DNA from: Escarpia spicata | Taxonomy: Eukaryota > Annelida > Polychaeta > Sabellida > Siboglinidae | Assembly (NCBI GenBank): GCA_963995525.1 | Contig: CAXEFP010000948.1 | Span: forward strand, 62,001 to 126,000 | Reading direction: 5' to 3' | DNA: 64,000 bases | Part shown: positions 13,212 through 24,100 of the stretch, in pieces | How the letters are laid out: every line of letters begins with the position of its first letter | Numbering within the stretch: position 1 is the first letter of the stretch | The notes under the pieces: generated by a model | The model's input: only the letters and a program-made list of their open reading frames with translations | Told to the model about the DNA's origin: nothing | The model's database searches: none | Translations under genes and position numbers: made by a program

Positions 13212-13361
13212 CTCATTGGTCGTGTTCCACAGAATGAGGTCACCCCTCCAGGTGGCGACACATACAGCCATCTGGTCCGGAAGATGCTTGATATCCACAA
13301 TGATGCCAGAGCCATCTGGTGGCAGATATCCATCGCTCACAAAAGATATCTGCGTTTTCAC
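13212..13361 (-). CDS. ELP1: Internal exon of Elongator complex protein 1 (N-terminal WD40 region)
   Basis: On the minus strand a 150-bp open segment (exactly 50 codons, phase 0 at both ends) starts after a splice acceptor (TTTGTTTAAAG) and stops at a strong donor (GAG|GTGAGG, intron starting 13211). It encodes DGYLPPDGSGIIVDI, then LPDQMAVCVATWRGDLILWN. This aligns without gaps, as I remember the family, with the early part of ELP1/IKBKAP (...GFLPEDGSG...LLDQESVCVATASGDVILC...), in the first N-terminal WD40 propeller. ELP1 is the scaffold of the Elongator complex, which modifies wobble uridines in tRNA. No stop or frameshift is present, so this is probably a live exon. I could not find the preceding or following exons; flanking introns would hold the satellite on one side and a LINE on the other. 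A partial pseudogene copy is the alternative. Confidence 0.85.
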
Positions 13362-13567
13362 CTTTAAACAAAACAGCACCTACTAATAAGTCATTATGAA
13401 ACATTAGAAAGAGATACTTTCAGAAACTTGATGATAGTTGAGACAGTTTTAGAAAACAATATTTAATTAACAATGCAGCACTACTTTAACAAGATTGCCA
13501 CCCAGAGAATTAACTCTAGGTAGCAGGTGGACAAGGAAGCCCTTGGCTTATCGAGAGTCCGACCTTT

Positions 13568-16276
13568 TTATCTATGTGCCCGTCTGAGGTATGTGTCGAT
13601 TTTATTTTTAAACATATTCACGCTACTAGCACCCACACAATCAGCAGGTAATCTGTTCCATTCATTTACAGTCCTTTGTGAAAATGAAAACTTTCTTATA
13701 TCCAATCTACTCTGCTCCTTTGGTAATGCAAGATCATGTCCTCTAGTCCTTCTATCTTTCTTAATTGAGATAAACATATTTCTATCAATATTTTCATAAC
13801 CCTTCAATATTTTAAACACTTCTATCTAATCTCCTCTCAATCTCCTGGTCTCTAGTGTTGTTAAACCGCATTTTTTAGGCGTATTTCATAACTAAGATCC
13901 CTCAGATTTGGTATCATTTTAGTTGCTCTCCTCTGCACTCTTTCTAGCATATCTATGTCCTTCCTGCGATATGGCCTCCACGCTTGAATACAATATTCTA
14001 AATGAGGCCTAACTATTGTTTTGTACAGCAGTATTATTAGCTCTTTTTCCTTATACGTTATGTTTCGCCTAATTAATCCAAGGATTTGATTTCCCTTTGA
14101 AGCTGCAATTCCGCACTGCTCTGAAATCTTCATATCAGCACTAACGGTTAACCCTAAGTCCTTTTCTTTTACAGTAGTACTTAGTACAGTACCCCCCCAA
14201 TGTATTTTCTACCTCTTCTTTCCCATGTCCTATGTGGAGGCATTTACATTTCCAAAAATTGAACATCATTTGCCACTTTTCAGACCATTTGTTCAACCTG
14301 TCAAGATCATCTTGTAAATGCTGTCTATCTCCATCACTTTTAATCCTTCTAAACACTTTTGTATCATCCGCAAATTTCAACACCTTGCTTGTTATTTCAT
14401 CATCCAAATCGTTGATGTATATTAAGAATAATATAGGACCTAATACTGATCCCTGTGGTACCCCACTCAATACCGATTTCCAGTTTGAAGCCTCCCCATC
14501 AACTACTACACGTTGTCTTCTGTCAATCAGCCATTGTTCTATCCAGTTTATTATACCATTTCCTATGCCATGGGCCTTTAGTTTAAGCAGTAATCTTTGA
14601 TGTGGTACTTTGTCGAAAGCTTTTTGAAAATCTAAGTAGACGATATCTACTGGTGATCCCTCATCTACCCACTTAATGATGTCTTCCAAAAAACATAACA
14701 TATTTGTTAAGCATGACCTCGCTTTAAAAAAACCATGTTGAGATGGGTTTATCAAGTTTTGTTTAACAAGAAAATCCACCGTGTGATCTTTAATTAGTCT
14801 TTCTAATAATTTACAAATCACTGATGTTAAACTCACTGGTCTATAGTTCTCTGACGTGTTTCTCGAACCTTTTTTGAATAACGGTATAATGTTTGCTTCT
14901 TTCCATTCTTAAGGAACCACTCCCTCTTCTAATGACAAGTTGAAAACTGTTGCAAGTGGTATGCTAATTTGTTCTACAATTTCCAATAGTAGTTTGGGTG
15001 GAATACCATCCACTCCAGGTGATTTATTCTCCTTCATAGCCCTTATTTTCTTAGCTACCATTTCCGGGGTTACAATTAATTGTCCTAAATAGTCTGAATC
15101 TGCCCCCTTGAACTTAGCCTCTGGTATTGGCAGTGAACTAATATCTTCCCTGGTAAACACTGAACTACAGTACTCATTCAGGTCTTCTGCCATTATGAAT
15201 CCCTCTGATATTATATTTCCAGCACTATCTTCTAGAGGACCGACCTTATCTTGAACTTTCTGTTTGCTTCGAACATACGCATAAAAACTCTTGCTGTCAT
15301 GTTTTATATTACTAGCTAATTGTTGTTCATAGCTTCTCTTTGAATTTCTAATTTCAGCTGTAGCTTGGTTAAGTGCTTCTTTATAACTGTTGTAGTCTTC
15401 ATCATTTCCAGTACATCTATATGACTTCCACATCATTTGTTTATACTTAATTTTTCTAATGGCTTCTTTCGATAAGTGTTTCTTTTTGGACCGTTTTCCT
15501 TGTTTTTTGAAGGGTACAAATTTATCGATTATACACTTAATTTCACTCTTTAATATATTCCAGCATTCTGTTGCCGTCTTATTTTTCAGTGTCTTATTCC
15601 AGTCTATCTTTGCTAAATATTTCCTCATGTCCTTATACCTTCCTTTGTGGACATTTCTCCTATACTGCTTTTTGCTATTCCTTTCTGATTTTACTTTGAT
15701 GGTAAAATGTATGTGGTTGTGATCGCTACTCCCCAGTGGCTCACATATCTTAACATTGTCAACTAATTCATTCTGTGAGGACAAAACTATGTCTAACACA
15801 TTCTCACCCCTGGTTGGTTCTAGCACATGTTGAGAAAGGAATGTATCTTGAACTAAAACTAAAAACTTGTGGTCCTCTCTCCCCATACTCTGTAGAGATT
15901 TCCATTGTATATGCCCATGGTTAAAATCCCCCATAATAATACAGTCCCGTTTGCTTACTTCCCTTATAGCGTTTTGTATTTTTTCATTCTCTTCTATGCT
16001 TATGTTTGGACTTCGATAAACTAACCCAACTGTTAACGTTGAGTTTTCTGTAACTATGTTACACCAAACAGCTTCTTCGCAATCTGCTTCTCTTTCTAAT
16101 TTTATTTCATAAGCCTGAATAGATTCTTTAATATATAAAATAACTCCACCTCCCTTTCTTCCTATTCTATCTTTTCTAAACATTACATATCCTGTCAGTC
16201 CCAATTCAGCATCTGATATATCGGTGGTCCAGGATTCGGTTATACCTATTATATGAGGGTCAATATCTTCTACCAT
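13568..16276 (-). pseudogene. LINE ORF2: APE endonuclease and reverse transcriptase (broken)
   Basis: The endonuclease runs from 16276 with GITESW, GLVYRSPN, IMGDFNHGHIQW and SSDHNHIHF, the catalytic core of APE-type LINE endonucleases that nick the target. The linker carries NKSPGVDGIPPKLL. An in-frame TAA at 14911-14909 interrupts ...VVP*EWKEANIIPLFKKG. The RT follows: NYRPVSLTSVICK, motif A VYLDFQKAFDKVPH, SGVPQGSVLGPILFLIYIND, and catalytic FADDTKVF. A frameshift near 14195 moves on to RPHLEYCIQAWRPY and VQRRATKMIP. A further shift near 13880 and a stop near 13831 precede the C-terminus (RTRGHDLALPKEQSRLDIRK, then FSQRTVNEWNRLPADCV) ending at 13568. Catalytic residues are intact, so inactivation is by frame damage only. 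CR1 group is the best assignment. Confidence 0.93.
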
Positions 16277-16419
16277 AATGTTTAGTTCATTTCTTTTGTT
16301 TACTATACTCCTTGCATTTAAACAAACACATTTATATCCAGCTTCAGAAGAGTTTTCCAGACTGTTATTTTTTTATTTATTTGTGCTGTCTTTATCTATG
16401 CCTCCATTGTCAGGCTTTT

Positions 16420-17624
16420 CTGTGAGTCCCCCCTGCGAATCTAGTTTAAACAGATGCAACCTGTCCCACTGTCAACAGATTGCAGCAGATTCTCTGAGAA
16501 AACTGCTGCCTCCTTTCCACTAAGATGGAGGCCATCTCTCATGTACATATCTTCCCTCCCAACAAAGTATCCCCATAAATCCCACCCCCTCTTCTTCACA
16601 CATCTGCTCAGCTAGTGCATTGATCGCCATCCTCTTGCAGTTTCTATATGTTGCCCCCCTTCCTCCCATTACTGGCAAAATTCCTGACAAAATAACCTGT
16701 TCGACTCTCGTCTTCTTTAGCTTCCTCACTAACTGTCTATACTTCTGTACTATCGCAGTTGTTCCCTCCCTGTCTGCATTATTTGTTCCTACATGTACCA
16801 GTATAGACCCCCCCTTGCCATGTCCCAATACCTTCTCTACCCATGTTCAATCCTAGCCCCCGGTAAACAAACAACGATGTCCTTCCCCTCGCTCAGTGTC
16901 TTGTCCGTCTTTCTCATAATGGAGTCACCCATAAACACCCTCTCTTTCCTCATTGCCCCCTCAATCACTGCCTTAGAACAGCTCCTTCTTCGGTTTGCAT
17001 CTGTCTGGTTGTTGTCTTTCCCCCCTGCCGTCTTCTCTCCTGTCACATTCTCTTCCGATCCATTCTTTCCTGTCGCTTTTTCTCTTGTCACCTTTCCTCC
17101 TGTCAGCATCCCTTTTATCGACTTCTCTTCTATCACATTTGCTCTCACTTCCTTCTTTCGTCCCGTCTCATTTTCCTCTCTCCTCTCCCGTTCCATCTTC
17201 CCTCCCTCCTTCTCTACAGTCACTTTCTTCCCTGTCACCTTCACGCTTGTCACGTTTTCTGTTGTCGATTTTCCAATTTCTTCCCCTCCAATCACCTTCC
17301 CTCCTCTCAATCTCCTTTCCTCAGTTTTCTTGCCACTGCTATTCTCCTTCAGTCTTGCAGTATCCTCATCTCTCTCCCTGTCGTCTCTTTCCATTCGACC
17401 TGCCTCCTTGCTAATTCCCATCTCCATTCCCTTCACAATATCTGTCAACCTAACTATCTCCTTCTGCAAACACTCCACCTTCCAATGCACTGAAAGGTGA
17501 ATCCTTCCTCCATGGTTTCTGCCCATGACTTTCCACACCCGGACAATGCAAAATCTACCCAGCTGTGGCAGTGATCGCACACCAAGTGTCGCTTTGCCTT
17601 GACTTGCCGCTTGCAAGGCGCCAT
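16420..17624 (-). pseudogene. LINE ORF1: zinc finger, coiled coil and SGNH-esterase domain (frameshifted)
   Basis: The ATG at 17624-17622 opens a frame reading MAPCKRQVKAKRHLVCDHCH, then a Cys-rich stretch to about 17510 (CDHC...GC...FQC), a small zinc-finger module. After a frameshift the protein continues with a highly charged region (Lys/Glu/Arg-rich, ~17500-16960) likely to form a coiled coil. Next comes FMGDSIMRKTDK, the esterase block I with nucleophile Ser in GDSI, ending with PGARIEHG. A second frameshift near 16840 leads to ILVHVGTNNADREG (the GTN block) and VILSGILPV. A third shift near 16545 yields MRDGLHLSGKEAAVF, which supplies the Asp-x-x-His pair of the triad. ORF1p of this kind packages LINE RNA; the esterase role is not settled. 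The Ser/Pro-rich frame on the opposite strand (16793-17500) is antisense noise. Confidence 0.85.
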
Positions 17625-17700
17625 ATCCCGATCAGAATTGATTTAATAACTTAACTAACTTAGTCTTTATAAAGACTGTTTCCTGTGTACTACAGCACAC

Positions 17701-18040
17701 TTTAGGTTACAAATTTCAATTACACAGCCGACTATTTATCCTAACACGAACGCTAACATCACCGGTAATGACCTAATTTAAATACAATCAATTACGTTAT
17801 GTTAGGCTGCTTTCAAGCCATCTAAGAGAAAAACACATTAACCTACACCAGAACTGGGTTCAATTCTTAATTCAATTGGAATTGAATTGATCAACAAAAT
17901 GTACCAATTGGAATTGAATAAAATCAAAACAGATTGAATTGGAATTGAATCCCGTAAAGTAAAATGAAATGACTGAATTAACGTTTTTCTATATAAAGTG
18001 AAACATATAAACTACAATATGTTAACTTGAAACGTTTATA
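17701..18040. other. Non-coding DNA with a GAATTGGAATTGAAT low-complexity patch
   Basis: Nothing gene-like. From about 17860 to 17955 short words such as AATTGGAATTGAAT repeat irregularly. Just to the left, near 17664-17679, is the 16-bp palindrome AGTCTTTATAAAGACT, within or close to the LINE leader. Confidence 0.6.
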
Positions 18041-18679
18041 CAGATCTGCCTACCCGAAAAACTTCCTGTCAGTAATCCATCTTCCCATTTACACTGATTT
18101 TCAGGAATATAGGCTTCCTGTCAGTAATTGTTCAGAACCGTGTAAGATATTGTCACCAGGGGGAGGGGGGGTAGCGACAGCAAAACCATTACATTACGGT
18201 TACGCTGTCATCGACATCACCTAGACTCTAGTGACTGTATGATAGGCTGTAAATGATAGACTAAACTCCTCAATAAACACACTAACTTAGTCTTAGTACA
18301 GTCAGTTGGCCTAACACTACAAGTACAACACTCACTAAATTTTTGCATTACACGTTTCTTTTTGGTTGGCGGTGGCGTCGTTTCGCTGTCAGCCAGCATT
18401 TTGTGCCGCGTGACTTCGTTTTGTTTGATCGCGGAAATGCGAATTTGTCATAATGCCGTTTTCTACTAGTTAGATTACGACCAGACTCAGCGAATGAAAA
18501 ACCATGTCACAACATGCTGCATACATATGCTGCCACCTGTTGAATATAGTGTAAGCTAAATTTGAGTGATTGGCGAACATGGTGACAGTCCGTAATATTT
18601 TCATCCCTCCCCATAATACCGTAATTTGAGGTGACTTTCCGGAATGATTCCACACAATCCGGAATGGTAGGCAGGTCTG
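18041..18679 (-). mobile_element. Putative non-autonomous hAT-like DNA transposon
   Basis: The segment starts CAGATCTGCCTACC on the plus strand and ends with the reverse complement of CAGACCTGCCTACC, giving imperfect ~14-bp terminal inverted repeats that begin with CAG as in many hAT elements. On the minus strand a short frame (from 18399) reads MLADSETTPPPTKKKRVMQK, similar in style to hAT transposase N-termini. The homologous frame in the copy at 60004-61212 reads MIAGIEMAPLPAKKKCMLQT, so it was once coding. No 8-bp target-site duplication is visible (left CGTTTATA, right CTACGGCT), which weakens the hAT call. Homology to the second copy ends exactly at 18679 (GGCAGGTCTG), supporting this as a true element end. 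Confidence 0.55.
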
Positions 18680-18693
18680 CTACGGCTACGCCC

Positions 18694-19062
18694 ATGGCCA
18701 TGGGCATGGATGGACCGAAGTCGAACGATGTTGCTCGGTGTTTCAACGGATTAGCATTGGTGAATATGCAGTATATCGCAAGTGGGGACATCCTCAACGA
18801 ACTTGTGAATGACTACTTTGTGACACACCCGATCGGCAATGATGACAGTGATTCGGACTTGTCTGATTCGAGCGAGGACGACTTTGACCCGGAGCTGGCA
18901 GAGGAAGTGGGCGGATCTGTCAATGGTGACAGTCAAACTGTTTATGACGACCCGAGGCGCAAGATGAGAACACAAACGCCTCTCTTCAGACCCAAACAAC
19001 AACATTTCTTTTCAGAGCTAACCACATATTCATGGAAGTGTTTGCTACCTCTTGCGTGTTGA
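18694..19062 (+). CDS. Unrecognised short acidic open frame, possible exon
   Basis: Clustered in-frame ATGs at 18694, 18700 and 18706 (the first in a CCCATGG context) open a 122-codon frame ending at 19062. The frame is also open upstream to 18631, but that part lies in the hAT-like element, so I start at 18694. The stretch is more GC-rich than its surroundings. The product has NMQYIASGDILNELVNDYF, then a Ser/Asp/Glu tract DDSDSDLSDSSEDDFDPELA, then a basic segment with RRKMRTQTPLF. A TTTCTTTTCAG word at 19005-19015 could be a splice acceptor, so the terminal codons may be intronic. Acidic tracts like this occur in the N-termini of domesticated or mobile DNA transposases and in nuclear proteins. 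I do not recognise a family and infer no function. Confidence 0.35.
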   Translation: MAMGMDGPKSNDVARCFNGLALVNMQYIASGDILNELVNDYFVTHPIGNDDSDSDLSDSSEDDFDPELAEEVGGSVNGDSQTVYDDPRRKMRTQTPLFRPKQQHFFSELTTYSWKCLLPLAC

Positions 19063-20045
19063 TTAGTAATATACATTTTTGTAAACAAACTACAACTTTT
19101 TTTTAAGGGTGCTCTCTTTAAATTATTGTAACTTTAAAAGTAACCATCAGAATTTGATAATAGTTTTAGTGTTCCAAAGCTGAGATACATAGTTACATTT
19201 TCTTCACAACATTGGACATGGTAATAGCACTGGATATTTTGTTATAATATTAATACTGCAGCAAAATTTTATTTTGACATGAATTATGATGAGTACTTTT
19301 CTCCTGCAATAATGTTTGACAGGTGCCCTCTTTAAATTCTTGTAACTTTAAAAGTAGACATCAGAATTTAATAATTATTTATGTAAGCTAAAGCTAACAA
19401 ACACAGCTACATTTGCTTCACTGGATTGTATATGGTAATAGCAGCAGATATTTTGTTATACCATGAAGTTTTGTTTTCATGTGAATAATGACTCGACTTT
19501 AAAACTGATTTTTCTCCTGAACTAATTTTGGATAGGGGCCCTCTTTAAATTCTTGTAACTTTGGTTCTAGTGGGAATAGTTGAATACAGTAAACTGCATT
19601 GGAATTGGAAATAGTGTTGCTTTCCATTTCTTGAATAAAACTACATATTATTTTTTTGTCAATGTGACTGGTTTTCCTGGGCACACATAATATCTAGTAT
19701 GTACAATCGTTTTAATCATAGTAAGTAACAGGGAGTATAACATTATACAATGTTCTTCCCTTATTGTTTTCATTCCCCAAACTCACCAAAACCCTCCAAC
19801 TGCAGCACCCAAAGTAAAACTGCACGTCACAACACACACCCTTGATCTGCAAAATACATCCAATTACCCCCCTAGATCCACACCTGATTATAATGTATAA
19901 CAAATTATCATTCTCCATTTGGGTTCTAAGGCAACTGAAATGTGTTGTCAAGGGATTATTTGTTGGAAATCACAAATCCCCACTGTGTACCGAACGTTAT
20001 CCCCTGCCCTCTTCATTGGATGGATAGTGAAGGGGCACTCTTGCC
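19063..20045. other. Non-coding, including a diverged ~215-bp tandem repeat
   Basis: Three starts of a ~215-bp diverged repeat lie near 19107, 19322 and 19536. Each begins with variants of GCCCTCTTTAAATTCTTGTA and carries GGTAATAGCA...GATATTTTGTTATA further along (two full copies and a partial third). From about 19600 to 20045 nothing further is recognised; this probably represents intronic DNA flanking the ANAPC10 exon copy. Confidence 0.7.
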
Positions 20046-20207
20046 TGCTTGGTGTGTAGCTTTCATCACCTTTGTAGTCGGCGTACAGACAGATGTATGT
20101 TATGGTCGTCTTTCTGCGGAACTGGATGTTGATGAGATAGGGTTAAGGGCCGTCAGACAGCCAGTAGGTGTCTAAGGAGCCATCTATCAACTGGTCGACA
20201 CCAAAGC
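20046..20207 (-). pseudogene. ANAPC10: Exon copy of anaphase-promoting complex subunit 10, with an in-frame stop
   Basis: On the minus strand a splice acceptor (GCCTTCCTTACAG) is followed at 20207 by a frame reading FGVDQLIDGSLDTYWLSDGP. A TAA comes next at 20145-20143, then PYLINIQFRRKTT and YADYKGDESYTPS. As I recall the family, this aligns without gaps with the core of APC10/Doc1 (FGVDQL...TYWQSDG.QPH.VNIQFRRKTT...YADYK.DESYTPSK), the DOC domain that helps the APC/C ubiquitin ligase bind substrates. Where the family has Gln-Pro-His this copy has stop-Pro-Tyr (CAA to TAA would suffice), and Gln is replaced by Leu in TYW(L)SDG. The possible donor is AAGCAG|GCAAGA (GC type). Intact splice-like edges argue for a genomic duplication of the exon rather than a retrocopy. 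No other ANAPC10 exon was found in the window. Confidence 0.85.
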
Positions 20208-20671
20208 CTGTAAGGAAGGCAAAGGTAAGTTCTTATATAGTGCAGTACATGTACCAGATGCTTGCAAGACACATATTATTTATAATCATGTTTTTATTTC
20301 AGACAAGCATTGTGTCCATATTAGAAAAAAGTACATCGATAAAAACATCCATATCAAATAGAAACAAATAGATAAAGATAAAAAATAAATATGTTAATAA
20401 AAACAGGATATTAAAAATTACTTTAAAATTATACACAGCCTTGACCCACTGATGCCGCAATTGTGACGTACTGTATATGTCGCTAGTAACAATCTCTGAA
20501 TAATTGTATTAACAGACCTGTTGTAAATGGGGGCCAGTAGATAAGGTAGTAGCCCGTCGTGATCACACCCATAAGAGTAACATGTAAGTAAATGGGGGCC
20601 AGTAGATTTGAAAAGGTAGTAGCCCGACTGGGAAAGTTACTGGCCCGCATTTTGTGTTACCATCAAAAATA
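20208..20671. other. Non-coding DNA with a short direct duplication
   Basis: No gene. The words GGGGGCCAGTAGAT and AGGTAGTAGCCCG occur twice, near 20529-20556 and 20588-20623, an imperfect ~60-bp direct duplication just before the dispersed repeat at 20672. Confidence 0.6.
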
Positions 20672-21173
20672 TCAGATGCATATATACAGTATTTGCCAAG
20701 TTTAAATACAGTGTGGCCAGTGTGACTACAGCTAGTCAGTCCGAGTCAGTATTTGAGTTGACACTGCTTTCATGTACAGGTCAATCAAGGCATTAGACTA
20801 TTTCACGGTGGCACCACCCAAAATAAGTGGCCTTCACCTTGCCCTTGCTGACGCAGCATTACATTTGGCTTCCGTCACTTTAGTCACTAGTTAAATTTGG
20901 ATTTAAGCTGTATTGCTTTCATATATCTAGAGAAGAAAAAGCGTGCATAACTCTAAGTCGAGGCAGCTTCCAACCACCGTACTAAGTGTGTCCAAGGGAC
21001 GCGGCGGGACTTAAAAAATGGCATCTCTTGTCATAAAAACCTGTGCTGCCGGTGGTTAGAAAATTTATTCGATGGCTTTGCACCCCGTCGTCCGCATGAT
21101 AAGTGTTGGAGTTTGGACTCATTATTGATCAGAATTAGTATCTACGTTATGTTTAAAATGTCCTATAACTGAG
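20672..21173 (+). repeat. Dispersed repeat, family R1, copy 1 (uninterrupted)
   Basis: This ~500-bp stretch (from TCAGATGCATATATACAG to CCTATAACTGAG) recurs at 55431-55780 plus 59631-59769, where a LINE splits it. Shared landmarks include GGCACCACCCAAAAT, GGGACTTAAAAAATGGCAT, TGCTGCCGGTGGTTAGAAA and GTCTACGTTATGTTT-like words. Homology stops at 21173 and 59769 at the same base, so this is a defined element, probably a SINE or non-autonomous DNA transposon of unknown class. The 70-bp satellite starts a few bases beyond its right end. Copy 2 carries a 14-bp TA-rich insertion (TATATATATTATAT) near 55492 and lacks about 30 bp near 20965. Confidence 0.85.
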
Positions 21174-21178
21174 GAGGC

Positions 21179-24100
21179 TCACATCCCACTGGTTCACTAC
21201 AACCATCGTCTTTCACAACTACGATGTAATCCACCAAGTCACGAATGATCACATCCCACTGGTTCACTACAACCATCGTCTTTCACAACTACGATGTAAT
21301 CCACCAAGTCACGAATGCTCACATCCCGCTGGTTCACTACAACCGTCGTCTTTCACAACTACGATGTAATCCACCAAGTCACGAATGCTCACATCCCACT
21401 GGTTCACTACAACCATCGTCTTTCACAACTATGATGTAATCCACCAAGTCACGAATGCTCACATCCCGCTGGTTCACTACAATCGTCGTCTTTCACAACT
21501 ACGATGTAATCCACCAAGTCACGAATGCTCACATCACACTGGTTCACTACAACCATCGTCTTTCACAACTACGATGTAATCCACCAAGTCTCGAATGCTC
21601 ACATCCCGCTGGTTCACTACAACCGTCGTCTTTCACAACTACGATGTAATCCACCAAGTCACGAATGCTCACTTCCCGCTGGTTCACTACAACCGTCATC
21701 TTTCACAACTACGATGTAATCCACCAAGTCACGAATGCTCACTTCCCGCTGGTTCACTACAACCGTCGTCTTTCACAACTACGATGTAATCCACCAAGTC
21801 ACGAATGCTCACATCCCACTGGTTCACTACAACCGTTGTCTTTCACATATACGATGTAATCCACCAAGTCACGAATGCTCACTTCCCGCTGGTTCACTAC
21901 AACCGTCGTCTTTCACAACTACGATGTAATCCACCAAGTCACGAATGCTCACATCCAACTGGTTCACTACAACCGTTGTCTTTCACAACTACGATGTAAT
22001 CCACCAAGTCACGAATGCTCACATCCCACTGGTTCACTACAACCGTTGTCTTTCACAACTACGATGTAATCCACCAAGTCACGAATGCTCACATCCCACT
22101 GGTTCACTACAACCGTTGTCTTTCACAACTACGATGTAATCCACCAAGTCACGAATGCTCACATCCCACTGGTTCACTACAACCATCGTCTTTCACAACT
22201 ACGATGTAATCCACCAAGTCACGAATGCTCACATCCCACTGGTTCACTACAACCATCGTCTTTCACAACTACGATGTAATCCATCGAGTCACGAATGCTC
22301 ACATCCCACTGGTTCACTACAACCATCGTCTTTCACAACTACGATGTAATCCACCAAGTCACGAATGCTCACATCCAACTGGTTCACTACAACCATCGTC
22401 TTTCACAAGTACGATGTAATCCACCAAGTCACGAATGCTCACATCCCACTGGTTCACTACAACCATCGTTTTTCACAACTACGATGTAATCCACCAAGTC
22501 ACGAATGCGCACATCCCACCGGTTCACTACAACCATCGTCTTTCACAACTACGATGTAATCCACCAAGTCATGAATACTCACATGCCACCGGTTCACTAC
22601 AACCATCGTCTTTCACAACTACGATGTAATCCACCAAGTCACGAATGCTCACATCCCACCGGTTAACTACAACCATCGTCTTTCACAAGTACGATGTAAT
22701 CCACCAAGTCACGAATGCTCACATCCCGCTGGTTCACTACAACCGTCGTCTTTCACAACTACGATGTAATCCACCAAGTCACGAATGCTCACATCCCACT
22801 GGTTCACTACAACCATCGTCTTTCACAACTATGATGTAATCCACCAAGTCACGAATGCTCACATCCCGCTGGTTCACTACAACCGTCGTCTTTCACAACT
22901 ACGATGTAATCCACCAAGTCACGAATGCTCACATCACACTGGTTCACTACAACCTTCGTCTTTCACAACTACGATGTAATCCACCAAGTCACGAATGCTC
23001 ACATCCCGCTGGTTCACTACAACCGTCGTCTTTCACTACTACGATGTAATCCACCAAGTCACGAATGCTCACTTCCCGCTGGTTCACTACAACCGTCGTC
23101 TTTCACAACTACGATGTAATCCACCAAGTCACGAATGCTCACTTCCCGCTGGTTCACTACAACCGTCGTCTTTCACAACTACGATGTAATCCACCAAGTC
23201 ACGAATGCTCACATCCCACTGGTTCACTACAACCGTTGTTGTCTTTCACAACTACGATGTAATCCACCAAGTCACGAATGCTCACTTCCCGCTGGTTCAC
23301 TACAACCGTCGTCTTTCACAACTATGATGTAATCCACCAAGTCACGAATGCTCACATCCAACTGGTTCACTACAACCGTCGTCTTTCACAACTACGATGT
23401 AATCCACCAAGTCACGAATGCTCACATCCCACTGGTTCACTACAACCATCGTCTTTCACAACTACGATGTAATCCACCAAGTCACGAATGCTCACATCCC
23501 ACTGGTTCACTACAACCATCGTCTTTCACAACTACGATGTAATCCATCGAGTCACGAATGCTCACATCCCACTGGTTCACTACAACCATCGTCTTTCACA
23601 ACTACGATGTAATCCACCAAGTCACGAATGCTCACATCCAACTGGTTCACTACAACCATCGTCTTTCACAAGTACGATGTAATCCACAAAGTCACGAATG
23701 CTCACATCCCACTGGTTCACTACAACCATCGTTTTTCACAACTACGATGTAATCCACCAAGTCACGAATGCTCACATCCCACCGGTTCACTACAACCATC
23801 GTCTTTCACAACTACGATGTAATCCACCAAGTCACGAATGCTCACATCCCACCGGTTCACTACAACCATCGTCTTTCACAAGTACGATGTAATCCACCAA
23901 GTCACGAATGCTCACATCCCACCGGTTCACTACAACCATCGTCTTTCACAACTACGATGTAATCCACCAAGTCACGAATGCTCACATCCCACCGGTTCAC
24001 TACAACCATCGTCTTTCACAACTACGATGTAATCCACCAAGTCACGAATACTCACATGCCACCGGTTCACTACAACCATCGTCTTTCACAACTACGATGT

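Larger units (their letters stand above)
13485..17700 (-). mobile_element. Nearly full-length CR1-like LINE (two ORFs, inactive)
   Basis: Reading the minus strand from ~17700 down, the element has a 5' leader, an ORF1 with an N-terminal zinc finger and an SGNH-esterase domain (from the ATG at 17624 to about 16420), and an ORF2 with APE endonuclease, reverse transcriptase and C-terminal region (16276 to 13568). A ~80-bp 3' tail follows. Esterase-bearing ORF1 is characteristic of CR1-group elements. Several frameshifts and at least two in-frame stops make this copy inactive, but domain order is complete, so it is a fairly young full-length insertion. It lies in the same orientation as, and just upstream of, the ELP1 exon, so probably in an ELP1 intron. 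Exact ends and a target-site duplication were not resolved. Confidence 0.9.

Noticed and set aside
16793..17500. 235-codon plus-strand Ser/Pro/Phe-rich protein
   Set aside because: Antisense of the Lys/Glu-rich coil of the LINE ORF1 on the minus strand.
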